Shown: positions 17,995-25,481 of the stretch, one piece after another
Position numbering within the stretch: the first letter of the stretch is position 1
How the letters are laid out: every line of letters begins with the position of its first letter
Assembly (NCBI GenBank): GCA_023399465.1
Contig: JAEWPB010000003.1
Coordinates: forward strand, 1 to 37,412
Direction: 5' to 3'
Length of the DNA: 37,412 nucleotides
Source: Pseudomonadota bacterium
GTDB lineage: Bacteria > Pseudomonadota > Alphaproteobacteria > Rhizobiales > Rhizobiaceae
Notes under the pieces: model-generated
Told to the model about the DNA's origin: nothing
The model's database searches: none
Seen by the model: the letters and a program-made list of their open reading frames with translations, nothing else
Made by a program: the position numbers and the translations under genes

Positions 17995-18912
17995 ATGAGC
18001 GATCCTTACGAGACCCTGGGCGTCAAGCGCGACGCCACGCAAAAGGAAATCCAGTCCGCCTACCGCAAACTCGCAAAGAAGCTGCATCCCGACCTCAATC
18101 CGGGCGACAAGGCGGCAGAGGACAAGTTCAAGGCTGTTTCGGCCGCCTACGCCGTGCTGGGGGATGAGGACAAGCGGGGCAAATTCGACCGCGGCGAGAT
18201 CGATGCCACGGGAGCGGAAACGGCACCGCGCGACTTTTATCGCGACTATGCCTCTGCCCGAGGCGGGGCCGGCGGGCGCTACGAAAGTTATAGCAGTTTC
18301 TCCGACTTCGGTGACGAGGACGACATCTTTTCCAGTTTCTTCAGCCGTCGCGGCCGTAGCCAGCAGCCGTCGCGAGGCCGCGATTCCCGCTATTCCATGG
18401 AGATCGACCTTCTCGAGGCCTTCAAGGGCGCGAAGAAGAAGATCACCTTGCCCGATGGCTCGGCACTCGACCTGCAGATCCCGACAGGCACGCGCGACGG
18501 ACAGACATTGCGGCTTCGCGGCAAGGGCGAGCCGGGCTACAATGGCGGTCCGTCCGGCGATGCGCTGATCGACATAACGATCCGGCCACATCCGCTCTTC
18601 GAGCTCGACGGAGACGACGTGCGCTACGAGGTTCCGATTTCGCTGACCGAGGCGGTCCTGGGCGGCAAGATCCGTGTGCCGACGCTCGACGGGGCGGTAA
18701 ACGTCACCATCCCGGCGAACTCGAATACCGGCAAGACGCTTCGCCTCAAGGGCAAGGGCCTGCACAAGCGCAGCGGCGGCCATGGCGACGCCTATGTGAC
18801 GCTGAAGATCAGGCTGCCGGATGAACCGGATGCGGACCTGACCGCCTTCGTCGAAGGCTGGAGTGCCGGCAAGGCCCAGGATCCGCGCAAGAACATGGGA
18901 GGCGTATCATGA
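17995..18912 (+). CDS. cbpA: CbpA-like DnaJ-family co-chaperone
   Basis: CbpA is a class B J-protein that stimulates DnaK and can bind curved DNA. The 305-residue product has a J domain at 1-65 with the essential HPD motif at 31-33, then a Gly/Ser/Arg-rich linker (about 80-130, with FSSFFSRRGRSQQPS), and two C-terminal substrate-binding beta domains (about 135-290, including GQTLRLRGKGEPG and GKTLRLKGKGLHK). The zinc-finger region of DnaJ is absent, which separates it from class A. The ATG at 17995 follows GAAGGAGA. Its stop overlaps the start of cbpM, so the two are co-transcribed and probably translationally coupled. No clear heat-shock promoter was found. Confidence 0.94.
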   Translation: MSDPYETLGVKRDATQKEIQSAYRKLAKKLHPDLNPGDKAAEDKFKAVSAAYAVLGDEDKRGKFDRGEIDATGAETAPRDFYRDYASARGGAGGRYESYSSFSDFGDEDDIFSSFFSRRGRSQQPSRGRDSRYSMEIDLLEAFKGAKKKITLPDGSALDLQIPTGTRDGQTLRLRGKGEPGYNGGPSGDALIDITIRPHPLFELDGDDVRYEVPISLTEAVLGGKIRVPTLDGAVNVTIPANSNTGKTLRLKGKGLHKRSGGHGDAYVTLKIRLPDEPDADLTAFVEGWSAGKAQDPRKNMGGVS

Positions 18913-19223
18913 AGGATACCGAAATCTGCGCCTATCTCGATATCGAAGTTTCGGTCCTGGATGTCTGGGTCGAGCAGCAGTGGCTGGTGCCCGACGAAGA
19001 GGACGGCATGCGGAATTTCCGTCCAGCCGATGTTGCCCGCGGACGGCTGATACTCGATCTGATCGGGCCAATGGGCGTAAACGAGGATGGCGTCGACGTC
19101 GCCATGAATCTTGTCGACCAGATCTACAGCCTTCGTGGTAGACTGGATGCACTTCTCAACGCCGTGCGTGCCGAGGACCCGACAGTGCAGGAGCGCATCC
19201 GCTCCCGTATCGAGTTCGACTAG
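18909..19223 (+). CDS. cbpM: Chaperone modulator CbpM
   Basis: CbpM binds the J domain of CbpA and blocks its action on DnaK. The 104-residue product matches the family length. It has a MerR-like helix-turn-helix opening (TEICAYLDIEVSVLDVWVEQQWLVP, read in parts), a conserved FRPADVARGRLILDL segment, and a C-terminal helix ending in RIRSRIEFD. The start overlaps the cbpA stop as ATGA (18909-18912), and GGAGG lies just upstream inside cbpA. That arrangement is the classic operon pairing of modulator and co-chaperone and supports both identifications. Confidence 0.93.
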   Translation: MKDTEICAYLDIEVSVLDVWVEQQWLVPDEEDGMRNFRPADVARGRLILDLIGPMGVNEDGVDVAMNLVDQIYSLRGRLDALLNAVRAEDPTVQERIRSRIEFD

Positions 19224-19267
19224 AGGCGACGCACCAATTCGCGACCTTCAAAGCAAGGAGGCGACAC

Positions 19268-19429
19268 ATGGCCCCGAGGAAGAAAGACAAACCGGCGGAA
19301 ACCGACAAGTCCGCCGAGGAAAAACGCCGGTTGCAGGAGCAGGATGACTATCTCGAAGAGGCGCTGGAGGAAACATTTCCGGCCAGCGACCCCATTGCTC
19401 CGGGACATGTCAACGGCAAGAAGCGCTAG
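19268..19429 (+). CDS. Small ETFPASDP-motif protein
   Basis: This 53-residue product was found by reading from AAGGAGGCGACAC, an excellent ribosome binding site, into an ATG at 19268. It starts MAPRKKDKPAETDKSAEEKRR, continues with an acidic helix, and ends with EETFPASDPIAPGHVNG. The ETFPASDP core recurs in many small proteins of Proteobacteria, often beside stress genes; function is unknown. It lies 44 bases after cbpM on the same strand and may belong to that operon. High charge and lack of hydrophobic segments suggest a disordered cytoplasmic protein. Confidence 0.8.
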   Translation: MAPRKKDKPAETDKSAEEKRRLQEQDDYLEEALEETFPASDPIAPGHVNGKKR

Positions 19430-19589
19430 CGGGAACGGCGAACACGGCTGAACATGGGCATGGCAAGCGCCGGTCCGATGCGCCTGCCGCCGCGCCAGCG
19501 CACAGCCTGCCCGGACAGGCGCACCTGGCCTACCAGAACTGCGCGGGGCGGATGCCAGCATGCTTGCATTGTCGAGGAAAAACGGTGCC

Positions 19590-19781
19590 ATGGCCCCGAA
19601 ACCGGACGATCCCCGCCACTCATCGCGGACTCCCTCCTCGTTCCTGCTCGATCTGCTGCGCGACCGGCCAACCCGCCTCAGCCAGCGGCGGAAGGCCATC
19701 CGTGCGCAGCGACTGGCTACCTGGCGCTTCATCATTCTCGCCGTCCTGATCGCCGGTGGCCTCCTGTGGCTGATGCTCTGA
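19590..19781 (+). CDS. Small C-terminally anchored membrane protein
   Basis: The 63-residue product starts MAPKPDDPRHSS, has a basic middle (RPTRLSQRRKAIRAQRL), and ends with one strong membrane helix (FIILAVLIAGGLLWLML), so it should be a tail-anchored inner-membrane protein with its basic part inside. An in-frame ATG at 19560 would add ten residues. I prefer 19590 because GAGGAA lies upstream and the N terminus is then uniformly polar, but the spacing is long. I do not recognise the family, and only length, charge pattern and helix support it. Confidence 0.55.
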   Translation: MAPKPDDPRHSSRTPSSFLLDLLRDRPTRLSQRRKAIRAQRLATWRFIILAVLIAGGLLWLML

Positions 19782-19909
19782 TCCGGCGATCACGAGCGAG
19801 CCTGTACGGATCGACCGGCAAATCCGCGCTGCCAAAACTTGATCCTCTTTTCCGGTTATGAAAGAAGCTGGATAATTGCTCCTCAAGACAGACGGACCCA
19901 AAAGGTCGG

Positions 19910-20665
19910 ATGATGATTACCTATGCAATCGGCGACGTCCATGGTCGCGCCGACCTACTCCACGCCCTGCTTGCCGCCATTCGCCGGGATGCCGCCCAAA
20001 TAGGGCGGCCCTACCGGGTGATCTTTCTCGGCGACGTCATCGATCGCGGTTCGAACAGCAAGCTCTCACTGGATCTCGTCATCCGCACGCTCAGAGAAGT
20101 GCCGCACTCAAGGTTCATCCTCGGCAATCACGAGGAGTTCATGCTGCAGTACCTTGAAGTACCTGAAGAGCGCGATGCCACGCGCGATGTCTGGCTCGCC
20201 AATGGCGGTCTGGAAACACTGCACTCCTATGGGCTTCGCGGCGACGAGGAAGACACCGTCGTCATCAGGCGCCTCCGGCAACACCGCGACCACATCGCGC
20301 TGCTGCACGCGGGCGAAGATTTCGTCGAAGACGAACGGCGGTTCTATGCCCATGCCGGGACGCGCCCGGGCATTCCCCTTCACCAGCAATCCGCCCGCGA
20401 CCTGCGCTGGATCCGCGAGGAGTTTCTCGATTCCACCGTGGACTTCGGCAAGACCGTCATCCACGGCCATACGCCGACAAGCTCGCGACAGCCCGAAATC
20501 CACTCCAATCGTATTGGTATCGACACGATGGCCTTCGCCTCTGATCGCTTGACGGCAGCGCGACTGCTGCCGGAAAGCGACACCGTCTCGTTCCTGTGCA
20601 CGGCCCGTAATGCCGGAGAGATCGTGGTCGGCGAAACCGCAGGGCTTCGGATCGGACAGGAGTAG
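19910..20665 (+). CDS. Calcineurin-like metallophosphoesterase (PrpA/ApaH-like phosphatase)
   Basis: The 251-residue product has the full two-metal phosphoesterase signature: GDVHG at 8-12, GDVIDRG at 41-47, GNHE at 72-75, HAG at 148-150 and HGHTP at 185-189. These residues hold two metal ions that attack phosphate esters. The short length and the GDVIDRG/GNHE spacing fit bacterial PrpA-type serine/threonine phosphatases; a diadenosine tetraphosphatase (ApaH) role is less likely but cannot be excluded. The protein is cytoplasmic. Two adjacent ATG codons (19910 and 19913) follow AAAAGG, and either could start translation. It is followed by an unrelated DUF1883 gene. Confidence 0.9.
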   Translation: MMITYAIGDVHGRADLLHALLAAIRRDAAQIGRPYRVIFLGDVIDRGSNSKLSLDLVIRTLREVPHSRFILGNHEEFMLQYLEVPEERDATRDVWLANGGLETLHSYGLRGDEEDTVVIRRLRQHRDHIALLHAGEDFVEDERRFYAHAGTRPGIPLHQQSARDLRWIREEFLDSTVDFGKTVIHGHTPTSSRQPEIHSNRIGIDTMAFASDRLTAARLLPESDTVSFLCTARNAGEIVVGETAGLRIGQE

Positions 20666-20761
20666 CGGTTTTCGGGAAATTCGCGCGGCCAACCTTTCGT
20701 TAATCGCCCGCCAGTATTTCTCATTGCAAAGACCAGCAAATAACGCACGAACGAGAACTGC

Positions 20762-21070
20762 ATGTCCAAACCGGCATTTCGCTTTACCCACTACGACCTC
20801 AAGGGACTGCGCGCGGGAACGGTGATCGAGGTTACGCTTTCGGCCGTGGCAAACGTCCGGCTCATGACCGCCGACAACTTCCAGCGGTTTACAGAAACCC
20901 TCAAGCACCAGTTCGTCGGTGGCGTGGCGAAGAAATCCCCGGTCCGGTTGACCATTCCCGAAGACGGACACTGGCATCTGGTCGTGGACATGGAAGGCCA
21001 CAACGGGCTTGCAGAATCGAGCGTGAAGAAGATCGACGCAAAACTCGCGCCGCGCATCCAGACGGCGTGA
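20762..21070 (+). CDS. DUF1883 domain protein
   Basis: The 102-residue product matches the DUF1883 family. It opens FRFTHYDLKGLRAGTVIEVTL, continues ANVRLMTADNFQRF, and has the characteristic KKSPVRLTIPEDGHWHLVVDMEG. The family is small, cytoplasmic and probably beta-rich; its function is unknown, although DUF1883 domains also occur fused to TIR domains in some bacteria. No TIR domain is present here. The ATG at 20762 fits the family N terminus, though the upstream GAACTGC is a poor ribosome binding site. It converges on rarA with a 26-base gap. Confidence 0.87.
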   Translation: MSKPAFRFTHYDLKGLRAGTVIEVTLSAVANVRLMTADNFQRFTETLKHQFVGGVAKKSPVRLTIPEDGHWHLVVDMEGHNGLAESSVKKIDAKLAPRIQTA

Positions 21071-21096
21071 ACGGGATCACCGACCGGTGACTTGCC

Positions 21097-22404
21097 TCAG
21101 GTACGCTCCCGCCTGAGCTTCGACCACCAGTCGAGCCGCTTGCGGATTTCCCGTTCGAAACCGCGCTCCGGCGGATCGTAGTAGGTCTGCCGTCCCATCT
21201 TTTCCGGAAAGTAGTCCTGCCCAGAGAAGGCGTCCGGTTCGTCGTGGTCGTAACGATAGCCTTCGCCGTAGCCCTCGCCCTTCATCAGCTTGGTCGGCGC
21301 ATTGAGAATATGCTTCGGCGGCAGCAGCGAGCCATGTTCCTTGGCGGCCCGCATCGCCGCCTTGTAGGCCATGTAGACGCCGTTCGACTTCGGTGCCGTC
21401 GCGAGATAGACCGCGGCTTCGGCAAGCGCCAGTTCGCCCTCCGGCGAGCCGAGATAGTCATAGGCATCCTTGGCGGCATTGCAGATCACCAGCGCCTGCG
21501 GATCGGCGAGGCCGATATCCTCGACCGCCATGCGCACCAGTCGCCGGCCGAGATAAAGCGGGTCCTCGCCGGCGTCGAACATCCGACAGAGATAGTAGAG
21601 GGCCGCATCCGGATCCGAACCGCGCACCGACTTGTGCAGCGCCGAGATCAGGTTGTAATGGCCGTCCTGGCCCTTATCGTAGATCGGTGCACGCCGCTGG
21701 ACGATGCGGGTCAGCCCCTCGGTATCGAAGGTCTCGCCCTCGCGCGCCGCGCGCCACACCTCCTCCGCCAGCGTCAGCACTGCGCGACCGTCGCCGTCCG
21801 CCATCCGGACGAGGCTCAGGCGACCCTCCTCCGTCAGCGGCAGCGGCTTGCCCTCCGCCTGTTCTGCCCGGTGCAGCAGTTCCCCCAGACTTTCCTCGTC
21901 ATGCGACTTGAACGTCAGGACGCGTGCACGCGACAGGAGAGCGGCATTGAGCTCGAAGGACGGGTTTTCGGTCGTGGCGCCGACGAGGATCACCGTGCCA
22001 TCTTCCATCACCGGCAGGAAGCTGTCCTGCTGGGCCCGGTTGAAACGATGGATCTCGTCGACGAAGAGCAGCGTCTGGCGGCCGGACATCCGTCGCGCCC
22101 TCGCCCCTTCGAACACCTTCTTGAGATCGGCAACACCGGAAAAGATTGCCGAGATCTGCTCGAAGGCGAGCCCGGCTTCACCGGACAGCAGCCGGGCCAC
22201 GGTCGTCTTGCCGGTACCGGGCGGCCCCCAGAAGATCATCGATCCCAGCGATCCGCTCTCGATCATCCGCCGAAGCACGCCATCTTCGCCGGTCAGGTGT
22301 TCCTGGCCGGTGACATCCGCGAGCGTTTGCGGTCGCAGCCGGTCGGCCAGCGGCCGCCGGTTCTGGATGTCAGCGGGAACACTTGCGGCAAAGAGATCGC
22401 TCAT
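21097..22404 (-). CDS. rarA: Replication-associated recombination protein A
   Basis: RarA (MgsA) is a AAA+ ATPase of the clamp-loader group that acts at stalled replication forks. The 435-residue length is typical. The Walker A motif GPPGTGKT is at 60-67 and Walker B LLFVDE at 112-117, followed by HRFNRAQQD. A sensor 1 region (GATTENPSFELN) and the C-terminal tetramerisation part (DPDAALYYLCRMFDAGEDP) are also clear. The N terminus (RPLADRLRPQTLADVTGQEHL, read in parts) is conserved. Its start overlaps the degQ stop by four bases (ATGA, 22401-22404), so the two genes form an operon with degQ first. No terminator with a T run was seen after it. Confidence 0.97.
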   Translation of the reverse strand: MSDLFAASVPADIQNRRPLADRLRPQTLADVTGQEHLTGEDGVLRRMIESGSLGSMIFWGPPGTGKTTVARLLSGEAGLAFEQISAIFSGVADLKKVFEGARARRMSGRQTLLFVDEIHRFNRAQQDSFLPVMEDGTVILVGATTENPSFELNAALLSRARVLTFKSHDEESLGELLHRAEQAEGKPLPLTEEGRLSLVRMADGDGRAVLTLAEEVWRAAREGETFDTEGLTRIVQRRAPIYDKGQDGHYNLISALHKSVRGSDPDAALYYLCRMFDAGEDPLYLGRRLVRMAVEDIGLADPQALVICNAAKDAYDYLGSPEGELALAEAAVYLATAPKSNGVYMAYKAAMRAAKEHGSLLPPKHILNAPTKLMKGEGYGEGYRYDHDEPDAFSGQDYFPEKMGRQTYYDPPERGFEREIRKRLDWWSKLRRERT

Positions 22405-23804
22405 CGGAAGAACTGCCTTATGCGTCGGCCATCGCGCTCGATTTCGACACGCCAGAAGCCGGGGTCTTCGGACACTACAGCTTCCAGCCCCTTTGTCGAG
22501 GTCACGGCCACGCCGTTGATGGAAATAACGATGTCACGCGGTACAAAGCCAAGCCGGTCGGCAGGCGAGCCGCGCTTGACATCGATCACCACGACACCGC
22601 TCGCCTCCGTGGACATGCGCAACTCATCGGCCAGCCGTGGCGACAGATTGGCGACCAGAACGCCGGCGAAGGGATTGGCGCCTTCGATCAGCCGCTCGTC
22701 GCGCGGGGTCGATTCCGGCGCACCAGCCAGGGTCAGCGACGTGGTGCGCTCCCTGCCGTTGTCGAGGACCGTCAGTTCGACCGTCGTGCCGAGGCCCGCC
22801 GTGGTCAGCCGATAGCCAAGTGCATCGGGATGCTCGACCGGAACCCCGTTGACCGCAGTGATCACCTCGCCCGCCCTGAGACCGGCCTTTGCCGCCGGAC
22901 CGTCTTCGATCACCCGGACCAGCAGCGCGCCACGCACCTTGCTCAAGCCCAGCGCCTCGGCAACTTCCGAGGTAACCGGCTCGAAAGTGGCGCCGACGAA
23001 GGGACGCTCGAAACTTGTCGCGCCGCGGTCGGCGGCAGCGAGGAACACCTTCACCAGATTGGCGGGGATTGCAAAGCCGACGCCATTCGAGCCGCCGCCG
23101 CGGGAAAAGATCGCAGTGTTGATGCCGACGAGCTCGCCATTCATGTTGGTAAGCGCGCCACCGGAATTTCCGGGATTGATCGCGGCATCGGTCTGGATGA
23201 AGAAGCCGAATTCGGATTTCACCACCTGGTTCCTGGCCAGCGCCGAAACGATGCCGCTTGTCACCGTCTGTCCGACGCCGAAGGGATTGCCGATGGCCAG
23301 AACAAGATCGCCGACCTCGATGGCATCGGAATCACCGACCGGAAGCGCCGGAAACTCACCCTCGGCTTCGATCTTCAGCACCGCGAGATCAAGGCGGTCG
23401 TCGCGAAGCACCACCTTGCATGGATATTCGCGCCCGTCGGCAAGTGCTACCTTGATGTCGTCGGCGCCCTCGATGACGTGGTTGTTGGTCACCACCGTGC
23501 CGTTTGCCTCGACGATGACGCCGGAACCGAGCGAGGACTGCTTTTCCGTGCGGTTCGGCATGCGCTGGCCGAAAAACTGTTCGAAGAAGGGATCGCCGGC
23601 AAAGGGCGACAGCCGTTGCACGGTCTTTTCGGCGTAGACATTCACTACCGCCCCTGCCGTCTTCTTGACGAGCGGCGCAAAGGAAAGCTGCATTTCCAGC
23701 TGGCTCTGCGGTACCGTGCGAGCGGTCTCGGCGAAAAGCGGAGTGGGCAACACCAGGGTCATGGCTACGACGGGAAAGATGGCGCGCTTCAACAGGCCTT
23801 GCAT
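22401..23804 (-). CDS. degQ: Periplasmic Do-type serine protease
   Basis: DegQ/DegP-type proteases degrade or refold damaged proteins in the periplasm. The 467-residue product has a signal peptide (about 1-25, ending PLFAET), a trypsin-like domain with the catalytic triad His109 (TNNHVIEG), Asp139 (RLDLAVLKI) and Ser214 (PGNSGGAL), and two C-terminal PDZ domains (about 265-350 and 375-455). The LA loop region is short, which favours DegQ or DegS over DegP, but the paralogue name is uncertain. The ATG at 23804 lies after AAGGGATACCC. It heads an operon with rarA, whose start overlaps its stop. A similar pairing is, as I recall, common in rhizobia. Confidence 0.95.
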   Translation of the reverse strand: MQGLLKRAIFPVVAMTLVLPTPLFAETARTVPQSQLEMQLSFAPLVKKTAGAVVNVYAEKTVQRLSPFAGDPFFEQFFGQRMPNRTEKQSSLGSGVIVEANGTVVTNNHVIEGADDIKVALADGREYPCKVVLRDDRLDLAVLKIEAEGEFPALPVGDSDAIEVGDLVLAIGNPFGVGQTVTSGIVSALARNQVVKSEFGFFIQTDAAINPGNSGGALTNMNGELVGINTAIFSRGGGSNGVGFAIPANLVKVFLAAADRGATSFERPFVGATFEPVTSEVAEALGLSKVRGALLVRVIEDGPAAKAGLRAGEVITAVNGVPVEHPDALGYRLTTAGLGTTVELTVLDNGRERTTSLTLAGAPESTPRDERLIEGANPFAGVLVANLSPRLADELRMSTEASGVVVIDVKRGSPADRLGFVPRDIVISINGVAVTSTKGLEAVVSEDPGFWRVEIERDGRRIRQFFR

Positions 23805-24029
23805 GGGTATCCCTTCTGAAAATCTCTCTTGGGAAGAGTGTTTTAGCGCCGGACGCTAGAAAGGAAAGAGGGCGCAATCATGGACACACAGAGCTGTGAT
23901 CGCCACATTTTCGCAACCGACCTGCCGCCCTGAATATCTTGTCAAATCATTGTCCTCAGGCGAGTTTCTGATACAACTCGCAGCATTGCCTCGCGTTACG
24001 TCAGCAACCCGAAAACCAAGGAGCCCAAC

Positions 24030-24395
24030 ATGTCTCGTGCGCCCATCCCCGGTGCAGCAGCGGCGATGCTGGCGATCGCCGTCAGTTTATGCGCAAGCTT
24101 CGGGCCTGCCGATGCCGCGAGCTTCAACTGCAACGCCCGCAACCTGAAACCGGATGAAAAGACGATCTGCGACAACAGGGCGCTCAACGATGCCGATGTC
24201 CGCATGGTGACGACCTTCAACATGCTGACATCGCTCGTCGCCATGGGCACGCGCGGCGACCTGCAGGACGAACAGCGCGAATGGCTGGCGCAGCGCCAGC
24301 AATGCGGCGCCGATGCCGCCTGCATCAAGGCCGCCTACGATGCGCGCATGAAACAGCTCAACGACGTCTTCGAAACGCTCGAACGGCCGCTCTGA
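24030..24395 (+). CDS. Secreted LprI-like (DUF1311) protein
   Basis: The 121-residue product has a signal peptide (about 1-29, MSRAPIPGAAAAMLAIAVSL onward, ending ADA). The mature part carries the pattern of the LprI/DUF1311 family: FNCNARNLKPDEKTICDN, RALNDADVRM, then LQDEQREWLAQRQQCGADAACIKAAYDARM. Four cysteines are spaced to form two disulfides. Some relatives inhibit lysozyme; most have no known role. Periplasmic location is inferred. The gene starts after AAGGAGCCCAAC. Its stop codon abuts the stop codon of the converging serine hydrolase gene, leaving no gap between them. Confidence 0.88.
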   Translation: MSRAPIPGAAAAMLAIAVSLCASFGPADAASFNCNARNLKPDEKTICDNRALNDADVRMVTTFNMLTSLVAMGTRGDLQDEQREWLAQRQQCGADAACIKAAYDARMKQLNDVFETLERPL

Positions 24396-25406
24396 TCAGG
24401 CTTTCACGGCGGCGATGATACCAGTCATCAGCGCATGCAGGCGATCACGATACCCGGTGCGACCCGAGGGATTTTCATCGTCCGACGTCATCACCACGGT
24501 GAGGCCGAGCGATGGCACGACGTAGAGCATCTGTCCGCCATAGCCCCAGCCGTAGCGTACCGCCTCTCCGTCCATGTCGCGGAGGAACCAGCCATAGCCA
24601 TAGCTGTCGCCGGTAAACACCGAACTGGTTCGCTGCGTCCAGGACTGGTCTATCCACTGCTGCGACAAGAGCCGCGTGCCGTCACGGGTCACGCCGCCCC
24701 GGGCATAAAGCTCGCCAAAGGCCAGCAGCGAACGCGGCGTCATCGCCATCTGGTTGCCGCCGAGATAGATGCCCTGCGGATCCCTTTCCCAGCCGGAGAT
24801 CGAAAAGCCGTCCAGTGGACCGAACCAGTCTCGGGCGAGCGCCAGGGTCGACTTGCGGCCGACGCGCGTGAGGATAGCCGACAGAAGATGCGTCGAGGCC
24901 GTCGAATACAGCATGCCGCCGCCCGGATCGCCATCGAAAGGCGCGGCGAGCGCCGAGCGCACCCAATTGTCACTCGAAACCCAGCGGCCATAGTTCGGGC
25001 CCGACATGCGCTGCAATCCCGCCTGCATCGACAGGAGGTTGCCGATCGTGATCGCCTGCAGTCGCGGGTCGGGGTCGGAAGGCAGGTCTCGCGCGAGGAT
25101 CGGGGCGATCGGCTGATCCGCCCCCTTGAGCAGGTCGCGGTCTATCGCCATGCCGACCATGGCCGAGATGATGGATTTCGATACCGACTTGATGTTGGTC
25201 GCCCGGCTGACGGAATGCCCGCGATAGGCCCTCTCGGCAATCCTGTCACCCTTCAGTGACACGATCACGGTTTCCAGCGAGGGTAACTCACGCGCCTCGT
25301 CAAGCAGGGCCGACAACCGCTCATCCCGCGAGGTCGGCGCGGCGCGCGCCCATGGGGCGATGGCAAGTACGGCAAGGCAGCCGAGCGCGGTTCTTCTGAG
25401 CATCAT
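24396..25406 (-). CDS. Serine hydrolase of the class C beta-lactamase fold
   Basis: The 336-residue product has a signal peptide (residues 1-22) and the fold of penicillin-binding proteins and class C beta-lactamases. The catalytic SxxK is SVSK at 74-77, the second motif is YST at 167-169, where classic enzymes have Y-x-N, and a GYGWF segment follows further on. Asn is replaced by Thr in the second motif, so a true beta-lactamase is unlikely; esterase or D-amino-acid peptidase activity is more probable. It is probably periplasmic. Two adjacent ATG codons (25406 and 25403) could start it. It lies downstream of ilvD on the same strand with a hairpin between. Confidence 0.88.
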   Translation of the reverse strand: MMLRRTALGCLAVLAIAPWARAAPTSRDERLSALLDEARELPSLETVIVSLKGDRIAERAYRGHSVSRATNIKSVSKSIISAMVGMAIDRDLLKGADQPIAPILARDLPSDPDPRLQAITIGNLLSMQAGLQRMSGPNYGRWVSSDNWVRSALAAPFDGDPGGGMLYSTASTHLLSAILTRVGRKSTLALARDWFGPLDGFSISGWERDPQGIYLGGNQMAMTPRSLLAFGELYARGGVTRDGTRLLSQQWIDQSWTQRTSSVFTGDSYGYGWFLRDMDGEAVRYGWGYGGQMLYVVPSLGLTVVMTSDDENPSGRTGYRDRLHALMTGIIAAVKA

Positions 25407-25438
25407 GGCCGGTTAGTTCCGCAATCCGGCGAAATGGC

Positions 25439-25470
25439 GGTGAACGCTTCCATCCTTGGGAGCGTTCACC
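25439..25470 (-). terminator. Hairpin after ilvD
   Basis: GGTGAACGCT/AGCGTTCACC forms a ten-base-pair stem with a 12-base loop, starting 12 bases after the ilvD stop. No T run follows on the minus strand (GCCATTTCG), so it may act as a weak terminator or an RNA-end stabiliser. Confidence 0.6.
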
Positions 25471-25481
25471 GAGTTTTGAAC

